DNA of 64,000 bases from positions 514,210,534 to 514,274,533 of the forward strand of contig NC_081415.1 of the NCBI RefSeq assembly GCF_030272615.1, in the 5' to 3' direction. The position numbers were made by a program, and so were the translations under genes. Shown in pieces: positions 36,658 through 49,604 of the stretch. Position 1 is the stretch's first letter, and every line of letters begins with the position of its first letter. The notes below the pieces were generated by a model. It searched no databases and was not told the origin of the DNA. It saw only the letters and a program-made list of their open reading frames with translations. Source of the stretch: Cryptomeria japonica (taxonomy: Eukaryota; Streptophyta; Pinopsida; Cupressales; Cupressaceae).

Positions 36658-37349
36658 AGTAGCCCCCACTTAATGTAGAATCTACACCAATGGTTGAAGC
36701 TCCAAACTGAACGAAGAAACTACTCCACTATCAGTGAACAACATTCTTCCTCTTAGGAAAAAACAAAACCAAAGGTGAATCCATGAAGTATCCCCAATCA
36801 TGAAGGGAAGATGTAGGAAAAATTCTCATGATATAGGGAGTCTCTGAAAACTACTCAAGTATCCCCATTTCAATGCTAAAAGTTATCCTCCAAATTAAGT
36901 CTATTGATCTGCATTGCAGAAAAAGGCACTTCAAGATCCAATGGAGATAAATGTAGAATAAGATTGAAAGACTCACATGTCTCTTTCAAGGATAAAGAGA
37001 CCTCTTACAAGTTCTGTACAAAAGAATCCACAATCATGTCAACCTCAAAACAATGATCATGTAGAAAATGAACAAGAGGGTCAAAGTGTTCCCTCACAAC
37101 AATTGAAGAAGGATCATCTTTATAAAAGAGAAGATGAATATCATCAATGATGTCTCCCAAATCTACAATGTAGGACTCCACAAAGAAACCTACAATGTTT
37201 GTCAAGTATTCATCGCAAGGAACAGAAGTTGGAAGATAAGGTATTCTTATTTCAATGAATTACAAGAAGCACAAACTATAGCATCATTTGAATCATCAAG
37301 TTCAATAGTAGATGTGATAGATCAATAGGAGGAGATGAAATCAAAGGCT
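36658..37349. other. Decayed sequence, probably internal to the Copia remnant
   Basis: Lies between the possible polypurine tract and the protease remnant on the minus strand. No frame is interpretable with confidence. Confidence 0.35.
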
Positions 37350-37960
37350 AAAGAATGGGGAAACATGTGAGAATCCCCAAATTCAAGTACCCAAAGTTCT
37401 CCTCGATATATGAATCAACACAAGAAGTGTGATCATCATGTGAAGAATCAACTTCATCAATAAGACCAAAACATGAAAAGGAGTACAACTGAGATGCATG
37501 ATAAACCACCCTAGATGCAATGATATCTCTAGTCTGCATTTATATAATGATAACTAAACAAGGAGTGAACTCCACAGTTTTCCTTATCGTTCCATGAGTG
37601 ATCTAATAGATGGAAAGAAGATTGTCTATCAAATGAGGTACACACAATAAATCATTGAAGGAGTTATCCCTAATGTCAATATATCACTTCCCAATGACAT
37701 TCATATATGTGTGATTGCCCATAAAAATAAGTGGCATGCTACAAGGCTCAAATGAAGAGAACATAGACTATGAAGATGCCATAAGATGAGAAGCTCCTGA
37801 ATCTAGAAGCCATCTCCCTGAATCATGACTTGTAGTAGCACAAAGAGATTCTCATTTACTTTTCCCAAAAGTGTGATCCTTTCCTTTATCCTTTTAGAGA
37901 TCTCTAAAATTTCTTCTACAAATACAGTCTTATGGGAAATTCATTGATGGGGAACACACA
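37350..37960 (-). pseudogene. Ty1/copia protease-region remnant
   Basis: Leftward from about 37860 the translation reads GRWLLDSGASHLMASS, then CVPHLIDNLLSIY-stop-ITHGT and KTVEFTP. After that comes MQTRDIIASRVVYHASQLYSF. This is the Copia protease (DSGAS active-site motif) followed by the start of the GAG-pre-integrase region. Stops show decay. Integrase and RT are not recognisable to the left, so the element has lost most of pol. Confidence 0.7.
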
Positions 37961-40900
37961 TTTTCACTGAGTGACCTCTAGAATTTTAGAAGATGACTCT
38001 TCATTCATTAAGAGAGTAAAGGGGAAGGAAGAACATAAATGTAAATCTAATCTGAAGCGATGCGCTTGAATGGATATTTTTGTCAAATAAATAGCACAAA
38101 GAGTTTCATATACATGTAATTCGAAGGCCCATTCAACAATCTACATGTCCTGAATGCTAATGAAGATAAATTAAAGATCTCTCAAAAATGAATCAACACA
38201 CACATAAGAACATATACTAAATAAAAGAGTATATAACATGATTCAATTAGTAGAGCTTAAGCATACATTACTAGAGTCAAGCCTGAATTCAAAATTGCAC
38301 AAAAAAATTATCGATGCATGCTGAACAAAATCATCTCTAAGGTCGAACCCACATTTTGATTATCTTAATTTGGAAATAAAACAACAAATATGAGACTAAA
38401 ATTATTTCCTAGAAATCCTATCTCTATATCTCTCCTAGGTAAATTAAAATTTCATAACCTTTCATTATACAAACATTCCTCTTTTTTAAAGAGGAGCACC
38501 TCAACTACCTACTACTGAAAACAAGAGGACATCAAGACAATAGACCAGCTGGAACTCTTTCCTGATCTCGTGTATTCATCAAATACCATGCAAGCAATGA
38601 CTTCTCTAGCCTTTTGCATAGATTGACACATCTTTTTGTTAATCAGATTAGGAAAAGCATCCTCACCATTTACCTACAACAAATTTTATGGACTTATCTA
38701 GAATGAAGCCCCAAAATTTGTTCGCAGCTAACCATTCTACCATTCACCTGATGAAAAACACCCTACTTCTGAAAGTCAAATGCATGGAGCTCTCTAAAAA
38801 ACTTCTCTAGATGTACACGTGGTTATAGGATGGGGAGTCTCACATTTAAGTGAAAATGCAACCCAAAAGGTCTCGTGAGGCTGCCATGTGTCCTTCAATA
38901 TGCACCTTGCTTAAAAGTGAGCAAGTCTTTGCAAGAGAGAAGAGACAATACCACGAGGCACTCAGGTGGGACTTTGTGGCTGAGGGAAAATAAAAGCATT
39001 GAAAAGGTGCATTGTTCCAACACCTAGCAAGCATGCACAAAGTGCAACTCAAAGCACCCCAAGTAAGGAGAAAACCACACTTAGACCCAAAAATAAAGGG
39101 AAAATATTGTGGATGCATTGTGAATTAAAATTCACATGTCCTTCATGAAGTCATTCAACAATTTAGTCAATCATATATTTACATAAGCAAATTAATAATA
39201 ATAAACAAGTCTCATTACTTTAATGCAAAATTTAATATTAGTTTCCAATCACACTGGTGCAGGAGCACCTAGTTGAGTAAAAACTCTCCTTTTTGAGTAT
39301 TTCATGCTTTCATGTTTGTAATGTCTTGTGTTAGGTATATGATGCTGTTTAGGGTTTTTTGTGTCTTTTCAAGTGGTATTGATCTCATTTTGTTCTCAAG
39401 AGGTCAAGTTTTGCCTTTCAGGATGTAAGTTGACAATTTTGGGTTTTTAGGCCAAAAAGGGCAAAAATATGTAAAATTGCCTAAAAGGTCTAGAAATTAT
39501 TCCCAGAGCATTGCAACATGTTTTATAAGTGTTTTCAAGCATGTCTTAGGTCTTTAGATAAGTTGATGAGGTTAGGTTGTCAAAAATGCCTCTTGGAGCA
39601 ACAAATGTTGTCATTTGGGCTTGAAAAGTTGTCATTTTTGGTCATTTTCTAGTTAGTGAAGTTGTGTGAGCCTCATGTCCATACTGGGATTGATAAATTA
39701 CTTGAAAGGATATAAAATTACTCCCTTCTCCTTGAAAAAGATTGGTGATTGTATTGACTAAGTTTTCCATATATGAAAAAGATGAAATTCTGGCTTTTAA
39801 TGTGTTTTTCTCTCTTTTAGAGAAGAAATCCATACTGTAGCACATCTGGTCTATAGTGTACCTTTTTGGAAGTGTTAATATTATTTTCCCAATGCTATTC
39901 AATTGATCATTGTATTGGTTTTCCATTTGCAAGTTGGTTAAGCAAAATTCTTTCAGTTTGGTGTGCTCACTGCCCTGTCAAGGGTTTGGGGTTTCAAAAT
40001 ACCACAACTTGACTAATCCAAGCCTGAGCTCCCACTAAATAGATTTGGTCAAGTTGGTATGCATGTATATAATTTATATAAGTTTCTTTTATGCCAGGGT
40101 TGTGATGGAAAAGGTGAATTTGAGCACTTATTAGGCAAGTTGTCTAACTTGGCTAATATTCTTCCTTAAGGCTCAAACTTTGGGTTCTGAGCAGCAAATG
40201 TTGAAACAAATAAAGGAAAAAGGTTTGCACCTATCGTAGAAGCATTTTGAAGGAATTGGAACTCCAAACTTTAGTCTTTTTTCATTATAAGAAGTCACTA
40301 TTTGTGAAGGGTAGCGAACTCCCTGTTTTGGGAAATATATTGGTTTTTGGCATCAAGATTGTCTTTGAAACCTTCCATGCATGAAGAATTCACCGTACTT
40401 ATTAAATGTAGAGTTAAATTGTTGTTAAAATGTTTATATATTCTATGTTTTAGGAATTTTATAAGTTCCAACCCATTATTGTGCAGTAAAGACAGTGAAA
40501 GATAGTGAAAACAGTGAAAATGACTGTTTTTGTCATCTTCTACAGCTAGTTTGATAAGTGTTTATCAAAATGACAAGTGGTAATTGTTGGTTAATGTTAT
40601 CCAAGGTGTGGAAGGGCCTAAAAATAACTCTAGGGCCTTGGTTTGAGAAGGAGTTGTGAAATCAAGCATTGCAAGCTCAAAACCCTCACAAAACCCTATA
40701 TTTATGCCCAAAATTGAGGACAATCACTAAACCCTCTTCATGGAGCCTAAGACATAAAAAATATTTGATATTAGACCTCTAACACATCATCCAAAACAAT
40801 TTTGTTGGTGCAAATTCACATCATTGGGCGGGGTGAGCAAAAAGGTGCCAATTATCCCTCCACGGGCTACTAGCCTTCTTGGACTTCAAAACTGCATTTT

Positions 40901-42443
40901 CTAGGACCTGATTGGTTTTTGCTTGTTGGAACCTGTGAAACCTTTGGGTGAACTATCTAGGAACACTAAGATAGACCCCTCCACCTTCTTGACAAATGAA
41001 AAAAACTTTTGGGGTTTGCCACCTAGCAAAGGGGTTTTAGTAGAAGAGTAAAAATGCCTAAGTGCTACAAGAACATACATGTTCAAAGACAAAACCTTTG
41101 CCTTGCTTCATAGAACCTTTGGAGGAGTTTGCATAGTTTTGGTGCAGTAGGTATGTATGCCTAGATAGCAGAGCATTGAAGTTAGAAGAGTATCCAATCA
41201 AGGAGGAGTGAGTTGAGTAAGGGTGCAAGCCTTCACCAAAGGATGGATGTTGGAGAAGCTATGCATGAGATACCTAGCATTAAACCCTAAAGATGATTTT
41301 GGAAACACACATGACAGTCACAAATAAGAATTTTGTAAACCAATTGAACCATGAGCCCCAATTAACCTTATGGAGTACTTCTCTAGCATTCTCCCTATCA
41401 CACACCCACTCCTAACACCTATAATCATTTTCTAACATATCATTAACCAATTAATTTGTCTATTTTAAGCATAAAATTGGATATCATAGCCTTACTTGTA
41501 ACCACTTTATTTTCATTTACTTATAATGTCACACAAATTCAAATACATTCATACATAGATTATTCTATTAAAACTCGTCTCCTATCAGTCCTTAACTATA
41601 ATCATGCATAAAATAAATATTCCCAATAAATCTAGAAAAAATATCATTTAGGAAACACATTACAACCTCAATTGATTCATTTTCAATCCATCTTATTGGA
41701 TTTCATTGAGCAAGCACTTTCTAAAAATTTGAATAGGATAAGGAGATAACATTAACACTTTCTATATTTTTGATAAAGTAGAACATTTCATTAACACCAC
41801 ACGAATCTTTCATGAAGCTAAGATTTTATCTTACCAAACCAAATAAAGAATAAATGGTATAATTTAAAATTATCTATAATATACTTGCAATGCACCAAAT
41901 TTACTTCATTGAACACATATAGGATAACATGATCTTTTAACCTAATATTTCATAAATTTTTTTACATTATTTATGCAAGAGATATTCTACCTAAATAACT
42001 CTTCTTTTTAAAAGAAAATCATGGATGCAATACATAAATATTAATCTTCAATGCATTTTTTTTCATCCAAACTTCTCTTTTAATGAATGTAAAATCATAT
42101 TCATCAATGATTATTTAATGCTTTTATTTAATATTAATAAACTCCTAAGAACTCTAAATCTTATACCCAAATAGAGAGAAGATAAAGGAAGAGGATTTCC
42201 AAACAATCAATATATGTACAGAAAAATTATGCATGAATATTTTGAATTTCCTACACATGCCATATTTATCTTACTATGCATCGACTTACATCATTTTCTA
42301 ATATATGAAAATTCAACCTTCCATGAGGTCTCCTGACATTACAAATGTAGCTAGAAATCTCAAATCCTTATTAATTGATTATTTACTCAAACAATCTTTT
42401 CTTACATGCAGAATTGCACACATATATAAACACATGATAGTTT
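37961..42443. other. Non-coding, no gene recognised
   Basis: Long AT-rich stretch. The part 39240-40900 reads like untranslated LTR-element sequence but has no partner here. No supported ORF or RNA gene. Confidence 0.45.
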
Positions 42444-43400
42444 TGTTGGCAATTGACACTCATTCGATGATCTTTGATGCTTGATTTATGATCTAGGGTT
42501 TTAATTGATGGTAACTCTTCTTGGAGATTTTATTTGGCAGTCGTGACTCACCTTATCCAGAAGATGGAGTTAACTCGTAAAATAGGGCATCCCGATAATG
42601 TTTTTGTCCAGAATGATTTCCGATGATTGTCATTATTTTGGTGATTTTTTTGTGATCTCGATGATTGGGAAGACCCTTAGGAAGTGTGTGATTATAATAT
42701 TTTGATTCCATGCTATGTTTTGTTCAAGATTGAAGCTAACTTGAAGCTACACAGTACAATTATTAAAGCCAACTTGAAGGAGATTGCTTTTATGTTAAGA
42801 TCGGATATATAAGATTGAATTGGAGATTAATTTTCAATATATTAGTGGTGTCGTGGTTAGTTTTGGTGCAATTCAGCATAGTTTCACGTATGTATTTGGT
42901 TGATAGACAATCCGGTAGTTGACTGAGATAGAAACAAAGTATTTGCAGAGTGAAGACAGTTAGAGATTCAGTGCATAACCAAAAATTATTCTTGCATTAT
43001 TAGATGCTACTTGAGAGTTCATTTCATTGTATTTCCTCATTGTAATCAAATTCTAAGTCAATGAGACTTTCTTAAAGGTTGTAGCCTTCCGAGCAATTGT
43101 AATTTTTGCAGTGAGCTCTAGGTAGTGAGCCTTAATGAAAGTGCATTCCCCATCTATGTAATATTTATGTACTCCTGGCTATAATATTTGAATATGGTGG
43201 GTTCCTTCCCCTCCATGGTTTTTCCCTTTCCGGGTTTTCACCTAAAATTTTTGGTGTTGTGGATTAGTGTATTCTTTTTTGCATGTTTAGGTTCTTTTCT
43301 GCTATGCATTGCTAATCAATGGATAAATAATAAGTTTGTGGATTTGATTTTTGCTAGATAACTGATTCACCCCCCCTATCAGTTATCTCTGATTCTAACA
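42444..43400 (+). repeat. E4 5' LTR (957 bp)
   Basis: Starts TGTTGGCAATTGACAC, ends CTGATTCTAACA. Resembles the solo LTR 25481-26442 along its length and the truncated copy at 48542. Confidence 0.92.
42806..42813 (+). promoter_or_regulatory. Putative TATA box of E4 LTR
   Basis: TATATAAG, conserved in position with the solo LTR. Confidence 0.5.
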
Positions 43401-43401
43401 A

Positions 43402-43415
43402 TTGGTATCAGAGCC
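43402..43415 (+). other. E4 primer-binding site
   Basis: TTGGTATCAGAGCC, an exact initiator-Met tRNA primer site one base past the LTR. Confidence 0.92.
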
Positions 43416-43496
43416 TAGTTCCTCTGAGGAAGCTCAACCGCTTGAGGAAGATCTGAGAGATTGATTCAATGCATTTCAATTTTTAGAGATAACTCA

Positions 43497-44667
43497 ATGT
43501 GGCACTTGAGAATATTGATGCAGCTAGAAATGAGATCTATACCTTGAAGAAGAACTTGAATGTTTTTGATGAGTTGATTAGTGAGCTAAAGGATCAAGCA
43601 AGTATCTATAGAGAAAAGAGGAAGGAATTAATGGACAAGTTGAAGGAGAAAGAAGATCAGAACATGGAATTCTAGGACAATATTGATGAGGCTGACAAGC
43701 TTGACAAAGAGAATGTTGTTTTGAAGAATGAGATGCAATCCATTGTGATGAGACTGGCTAAGGAAATTGAGGACAAAAAGAAGAATGAAGAGAATCTAGC
43801 ACAATCACTAAAGGAAAGACTTGATGAATGTTTCAGGCTTACCTATGAGAATGATCAGTTGAAGCTTGAGTTGACACAATCAAGGAATAATGGTCAAGAA
43901 CTTGAAAGACAAATGGCTACCTCAAGGGATGAACTTGCTACTGCCAATGAATACAAAGAGAAATTCAAAGCTAGTTCAGCAAGACTTGATGATATGCTGG
44001 AAAGTCAGAGGCATGGAAAGGATATGCGAGGCCTAGGATTTAAGAAAGGTGAATCCTCCAGATCTGGACAAGACAATGCAAAACCTGATCAGAAGAAGAG
44101 CAAGAATCCTCTGGTAAGACAACCTAATGCTCATAAATTCAATGATAGATGTTTTACTTGCAATAAGTTTGGTCATATTGCGAGCCAGTGTAGAATTAGG
44201 ATGAATAATGGAATGATGAACAATAACAATATGATGAACAATGTGAATAATGTTTCTACCTTTACCTGTTAGTGTTTCATATGTAATAATTTTGGACACA
44301 AGTCAAATGTGTGTAGAGCAATAATAAATAACTTTCAAAACAAGAAATTCTATGCTTGTGGAATGTTTTGGCATATCTCTAATCAGTGCAGGACAAGACC
44401 AAATCAGATGAACTTTAGACCTATGAAGAATAATGTTGTTTGCCAAGAATGCAACAAAACTGGTCATATTGCAAAATTCTCTAGAAGAAAAAATAGTGCT
44501 CTGGTTGACAAGAACAAATAAGATGAAAAGGGAAAGGCTAAGGTTGATGAGATAAAAGATCAACATAAGAGGACGTGGGTAAAGAAGGATGAATGTAAGA
44601 TAGACAATGGATCCGTAGCTGAATCCAGTGTGAAACCTTCTTTGATAACTAGGGCTTTTAGCCTTTG
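43497..44667 (+). pseudogene. E4 gag-like protein: coiled coil plus zinc knuckles
   Basis: The frame opens with NVALENIDAARNEIYTLKKN and continues as a charged heptad-rich coiled coil to about 43990, with a TAG near 43675. A basic linker leads to a knuckle array: CFTCNKFGHIASQC (from 44150), CFICNNFGHKSNVC (from 44273), then two damaged ones. The third has Phe for the first Cys (YACGMFWHISNQC, about 44350); the fourth has Ser for the last Cys (CQECNKTGHIAKFS, about 44440). Multi-knuckle, coiled-coil gag C-termini are typical of the SIRE/Maximus Copia group. The usual N-terminal gag domain is missing, since the coiled coil begins about 100 bases after the primer site. Family role: RNA packaging in the particle. 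Confidence 0.75.
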
Positions 44668-45023
44668 AGGGAGGCAAACTTGTAGTACCCTTTGACGAGA
44701 TCTGTAGTTGATGGATTACGAATGGTAGAAATTGAGCTTCAGTTGATATCCAGAATTCAGATGGCTGATTTCAACATTTGGTAGTGGAATAGGGCATCCA
44801 ATTGAATATTTGAGGTGCATTTATTTCAAAGTAAAATTAGGGTTTACAAAGTTAAAAGGGAAAATACAAGAAATATTCTTCACTTTGTGAATAATGATTT
44901 CGAGCTGAAGAACAAGGCGAGCAGAGTACAAAAGCGATTCGGCGAGCAATCTAGGGCATCTGTCAATTGGTTGAGGTATTTTTCAAAGGGCATTTTTTGA
45001 GTCCAATTTTCAGAGAATTTGAA
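44668..45023. other. E4 spacer between gag and the second ORF
   Basis: No frame with recognisable similarity. No protease or integrase landmark. Confidence 0.5.
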
Positions 45024-47935
45024 ATGGCATCTGCATCTTCCATTTCTACTCCACTAGTAGTTGAGATCAAGGACAAGACCCATCATGTATTCAAGAAACA
45101 CCCCTATAAATCCTTGGAAGATGACTCGGTTGGATCTTTCTCTCTCATCCCACAGAAAGTTTTGCACATTGATGATGTTTGAGCATACATTCACTATGAA
45201 ATTGAGGAAAATGGCTCTGAGAATACCATGGACTTGTATAGTGATAGCATCATGGATGAGATTGGTAATCCCAAGGTAAAATTTTCATAGCTACAGAGAA
45301 AGGGTTTCACACAATTCATAAACTTTTCAACATCTGATGAGAAGGAATGGGTGAGGTATGTGCTAATAAGGATCCATGTTTAATTTATATGGCTTGATCA
45401 ACCATACAAGATGATAGTTGATGTGATTAGGGTAGTAACCTATTTGAATCAAACCAGTAAAAAGCCAGGATTGTATAAGGTCACAAACCCTACTGTGAAC
45501 AAATTAAATGGTGTAGAGCTTGATGGGCGATCAATGAAGATTAGCACAATAAAGGAGGATGATGTCAAATTTGTTGCAATGGTAATTGGATACAAGGTAT
45601 ATCGGTCTAACATAATAAATTATGTGTCTAACAGTGCTATTCATGCAGCCTACAAAATGGTCAAAGAAGATGCTCATTATGACTCGTGCAATGTGCAATG
45701 ATAAATCTGAAGAAAATCAAATAGGATAAAAAATATATCTTCAAGTTTAGTTCTTTGGTTATCTGTCTGGTGCTTTATTTCATGAATCAAATCCCCAGAA
45801 CTGACATAGTACAATGGTCTTTTGACAGACTGGTAGCTCAATAAAGAAAACAAGGAGTTGACAGACTTGGCAACCAAGATTATTAAACATGTTGCTTTGT
45901 GGGCTTTCTTTAAAACGTTTTAGGACAAAATAAAACAAAGAGTCAGAATCCCCAAAGAAATTGTGAAGAAATATGAGGGGACAATCTTCTTTATGGTGAA
46001 CAAAGATGAATTTCTTATGGAAGCAGTTCAACCCCAGATAGTATGGATAATGCCTATGGGGTATGAGGTTGATGAATCCACTTTGGATTCCTACACACAA
46101 CACTTGCTAAATGCTCTAGTAGACACCAAAGAGGAAAGGTTCAGAACTTCCGAAGAGAAATCAATGGAGATGCATACCAAGTTCATTGATTCGACCAGAA
46201 AAAGAAAAGTTGTAAATATTGTCTAGGACATTCTTGTTGAAGAAGGACATCTCCAAGAGAAATTTAGAGCTTCTAGAGCTGCGAGGGATGTAGTTGAGAA
46301 AGCGAAGAAAGAAAAGACTGCACCTGCTCCAGTTAAGGTGAAGGTGAGAGAACCTTATCCTTCTTTGGTGAAGACACCTCCTACTGAAGAAGAACCCTCT
46401 GGTGCATCTAAGGGGAAAGGTGTTCTAACGAAGAAGCAGAAGCCTCAAGGAGAATATGTGGCAATTTCTCTGATGCAATCTAAGACTGAATCACATACAA
46501 ACATTCGCATGGCACTAAAGAAAGGATAATTTGCTAGAGTTATCTGGAAACCCCAATTTGGTGGTGAGATGAAAGGGGAAAATGAGAAGAAGACTAAATT
46601 AGGCCCTATTGGGAGGCCTACAAGAGGAAGAAAGTTAAGACTCAACTTGAGTCTGGTGCTCAAAAAGGTAAATCTGAATTTGTTCTCTCATTGAAAATAG
46701 ATTAGTTAATAGATGAAATAATAGTAGATGGCAGTTTGAAGAATGTTGGAGTTTGTTATGTAAAGTTTGATGATGATGACAAGAGAAAAGTTGAGGAAGA
46801 AGTTGTTCTTTATTTACACAATTTTAGTAAAACATTGATTGAATTAGAAAAGTCCATTCCACAGGACTTGTACAATTTAATAGATTCTAGAAGAATGTAT
46901 GCAAGAAAAATTGATAGAGAAATGAAGGAGAGAGAGCTTGTAAATGTATGCACCTGTATTACTCCTAGCGAAGTTAAGATGTTAATTGAAGAAGCAAATA
47001 AAAAGGAATTCAGAAGTAAAAACTAGATCAACAGATTAATGATTGGGAATGTAGAGGAGGTGAGGAAAAAGACATAAGAGATATGGAGAAAAATTATCCA
47101 AAATGATCCTCTATACAAAGATGCACTTAAGCCATCTTAGTAAAAAAATCCTCTCACAAATTATGTAAATAAGGAGGAGGATACTCAAGATGTTGTGAAC
47201 CAACAAGTTTTGGATACTGTTGAGGTTGAGCCTACTAAAGAAAATGATAAATCAGCTGAGGTAGAGGATGGTGCACCAAGTGGAGAAGAGGCACCCTAAA
47301 GAAGGAAAATATGGATAGGTTGATACTGAGAAGAAGGATGAGGAGAAATAGGAAAAACCATATAAAGGAAAGTTTAAGGAAACAAAGACTCCAATCCTTG
47401 TGGCAATTGACACAGCTAAAATTCAAAGCCAAGAGAGTTTTCCGTAGTTCAATATTAGTTTTGATAAACTTTTCAATTAGATGTCTCTCACAAAAAGGAT
47501 GATAGTTGCTGCTACTCTTCAGGCACAAGACAGTTAGTAGTTAGCATAGATAGAATCTGAAGAGAAGAGACTTATTGAAAAATTAGTCAAAGTTTTGGAA
47601 CAGGTGGTACCAAAACTGCAACTTGATGCAAACACCAGTTCATCTAGTAAGCTTCACAACTTAGTAGATCATATATCCACCCAATTTGATTATTTGACAA
47701 AGGCATCGGCCCAACAAGCTATGGAGAAATTTAAATATGCTAAAGTTCAAGTTTTTTTGCAAATGATTAGTAATGATAAGGCCCAGCTAGATAAGGAGTC
47801 AAATCTAATTGATGAGGCCTTAGCGAAAGGTGGCAAAATTTATAAGTCTTGTCTAATTTTGACCAATTTTACTATTGAGATAGACAAGCAAATAAATAGT
47901 TGTAGAGGTCATCTAGTTCAGATTTCTCAGGCCTA
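45024..47935 (+). pseudogene. E4 second ORF, unknown protein in the place of pol
   Basis: Starts at ATG 45024 (MASASSISTPLVVEIKDKTH). One phase can be followed through isolated stops to 45701: YIHYEIEENG, GFTQFINFSTSDEKEWVRYVL, FIWLDQPYKMIVDVIRVVTYLN, VKFVAMVIGYKVYRS. It then continues with frame changes: FSSLVICLVLYFMN at about 45740-45785, an IVKKYEGTIFFMVNKDEF stretch at about 45960-46015. After about 46200 the product is charged, Lys/Glu-rich and probably coiled coil (LEKLVKVLEQVVPKLQLD region, ending at 47935). No retroviral enzyme motif or zinc knuckle is present. I do not recognise a characterised family; similar long ORFs seem familiar from gymnosperm repeats, but that is recollection. 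It could be a captured host gene, an env-like third ORF retained after pol loss, or a family-specific accessory. Confidence 0.6.
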
Positions 47936-48324
47936 ATTCTATAACTAACCTAACCGACAATATTGAAGGTTAAATTTTGGGTATTATTGAGAAGATTATG
48001 AATATTGAGAAGTAGAAGGAGAGGATGATCAGGCAGATAGGTGAGCTTTGGAACCTAATTGGTCCTCGTTGGACACCTTAATGTATCATAATATGGAATG
48101 CATTTAGAACATGTCCCAAGAGACTCCTACTAAGATTGCAGCTATAGAATTTCATGCTCATGTTTTGAATGGTTTTATTTTAATTTTGGAGAAGTTGTGA
48201 GCAGGATGGAACACATATCCTGGGTTCCTTAAGATGGCATATGTAGATGTCCTGAAGCATGTATAGATTTAATCATCTGGTGAATGTGTATATATGTATA
48301 GCCATTTTTTATGCACACCCTCTC

Positions 48325-48541
48325 TTTGGCATTGTTGTCACAAAGGAAGAGCTGAGGTGAAAAATGTACAGATGAGTTGTATTTATGTAGTGTACAGTCT
48401 AGTGAAATGAAGAATTTTGGATTGTTGATCTAAGGGGGAGCCTTAGAATTCTTTTATTCTTTCATCCCATGTACAAGTTTCATAGGCTTTAACACTTAGC
48501 CATTTTTCATAAGTGTTTCCATCAATGCCAAATGGGGAGAT
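48325..48541 (+). promoter_or_regulatory. E4 10-bp inverted repeat and polypurine tract
   Basis: TTTGGCATTG (48325-48334) and its exact complement CAATGCCAAA (48523-48532), the latter abutting the tract AAATGGGGAGAT that ends at the LTR edge. The upstream purine tract here is weaker (CAAAGGAAGAG). Confidence 0.75.
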
Positions 48542-48890
48542 TGTTGGCAATAGACACTCATCCTGTGATCTGTGATGCTTGATTTATGATCAAGGGTTGT
48601 CATTGAAGGAAAGTCTTATTGGAGATTTGATCTAGTAGTTGTGATTCATCTTGTCCAAAAGCTGGAATTAACCAGTAGGTAGTTAACTAGTAAAATAGGG
48701 CATCCTAGTAATGTTTTGGTTCAAAATGATTTTTGATGATTTCAATGGTTTTGGTGATTGTTTTTGTGATCTCGATGATTGGGAAGACCCTTAGGAAGCG
48801 TGTGATTATAATCTTTTGGTCTAGTGCTATGTTTTATTTGATATTGAAGCTGACTTGAAGGTACACATTACACTTTTGTAGCTGAAGGGT
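48542..48890 (+). repeat. E4 3' LTR, truncated to about 350 bp
   Basis: Matches the 5' LTR from TGTTGGCAATAGACAC to about the GACTTGAAGGTACACA segment, then stops. The right boundary is approximate (48870-48895). Confidence 0.85.
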
Positions 48891-49604
48891 GTGGATGGTA
48901 ATCATAAATTTTCATCCCGTCAACCTACTCCTCATGATACAAGCCAGGCCAAGGTCTGACACACACCAAACAATAGAACAAGTATGAGGACATATAAAAG
49001 GTTTTACTCTTGAGGCAGTTATTTAGTCCTGTATGTAACCTTTCAGCAATTAGCTATGCCCAATCTTTATATCATTTTCATCTAACATGGCCTGGATGAA
49101 AATGTACATCCAGTCTTCGCAATAGAATGTCTGTTGGCTCCCTTTCACCTTGTGCAACAAAATTACAATGTCCCTTACCCCCCTAATCAAGATCTCTCTA
49201 GTTAAGGGCTTGGGTAATCTAGAATCACCCTTCTAAAATTTTAAGAGCCAGTTCCTGGCTAAAACACTTCTATATTAGGACTTATTTTCTAAGAAAAATC
49301 CATAAGACGTGGTTATCATCCAATCCTCATACGGCTCCTTAGGAGGGATTTTCAAAAAAGCCATAATAGTTTCTCTATTTACATTTGTGTTTTGGGTCAT
49401 ACTTGTCCATGCACTCGAGCACTAATTAAGGGTACTATTAACCCACTATACATAATATTCTTCATCATGGGTGAACCAGAGGGATTCCTCTTTTTAAGAA
49501 TTCATCTAAATCAACATGATCTAAGGACGTATCCCCAAATTCTAGGAGAGAGCAACTAAGACTTGATTTCGACCCTAATTTTGGTGGAACGGGTCTCATT
49601 TTCA
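48891..49604 (-). pseudogene. Unidentified decayed ORF joined to the truncated E4 LTR
   Basis: From ATG at 49604 the minus strand reads MRPVPPKLGSKSSLSCSLLE, then LDHVDLDEFLK. After a gap with stops it reads EPTDILLRRLDVHFHP, YKDWA-stop-LIAERLHTGLNN and TFYMSSYLFYCLVCVRPWPG, ending near VDGMKIYD. Five or more stops occur. The conserved-looking Trp/Pro-rich end suggests a real protein family. I cannot name it; it resembles long ORFs found in plant retroelements and may relate to the remnant at 12640-14240, but the two share no segment I could align. Confidence 0.45.

Larger units (their letters stand above)
42444..48890 (+). mobile_element. E4: LTR retrotransposon with gag plus an unknown ORF and no recognisable pol
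   Basis: The 5' LTR (42444-43400), a canonical primer site, a gag-like ORF with coiled coils and CCHC knuckles, a second long ORF (45024-47935), a polypurine tract and the first about 350 bp of a 3' LTR (48542 to about 48890) are present. Neither protease, integrase, RT nor RNase H landmarks were found in the 5.1 kb of internal sequence. It therefore looks like a non-autonomous element that depends on another Copia family for enzymes. The gag N-terminal domain seen in E2, E3 and E5 is also absent. The 3' LTR ends abruptly against a foreign minus-strand ORF. Confidence 0.85.

Noticed and set aside
39642-39932. 96-residue minus-strand ORF
   Set aside because: Looked briefly like a short gag fragment (Gln/Asn-rich, LTLPKRY), but nothing around it supports an element.
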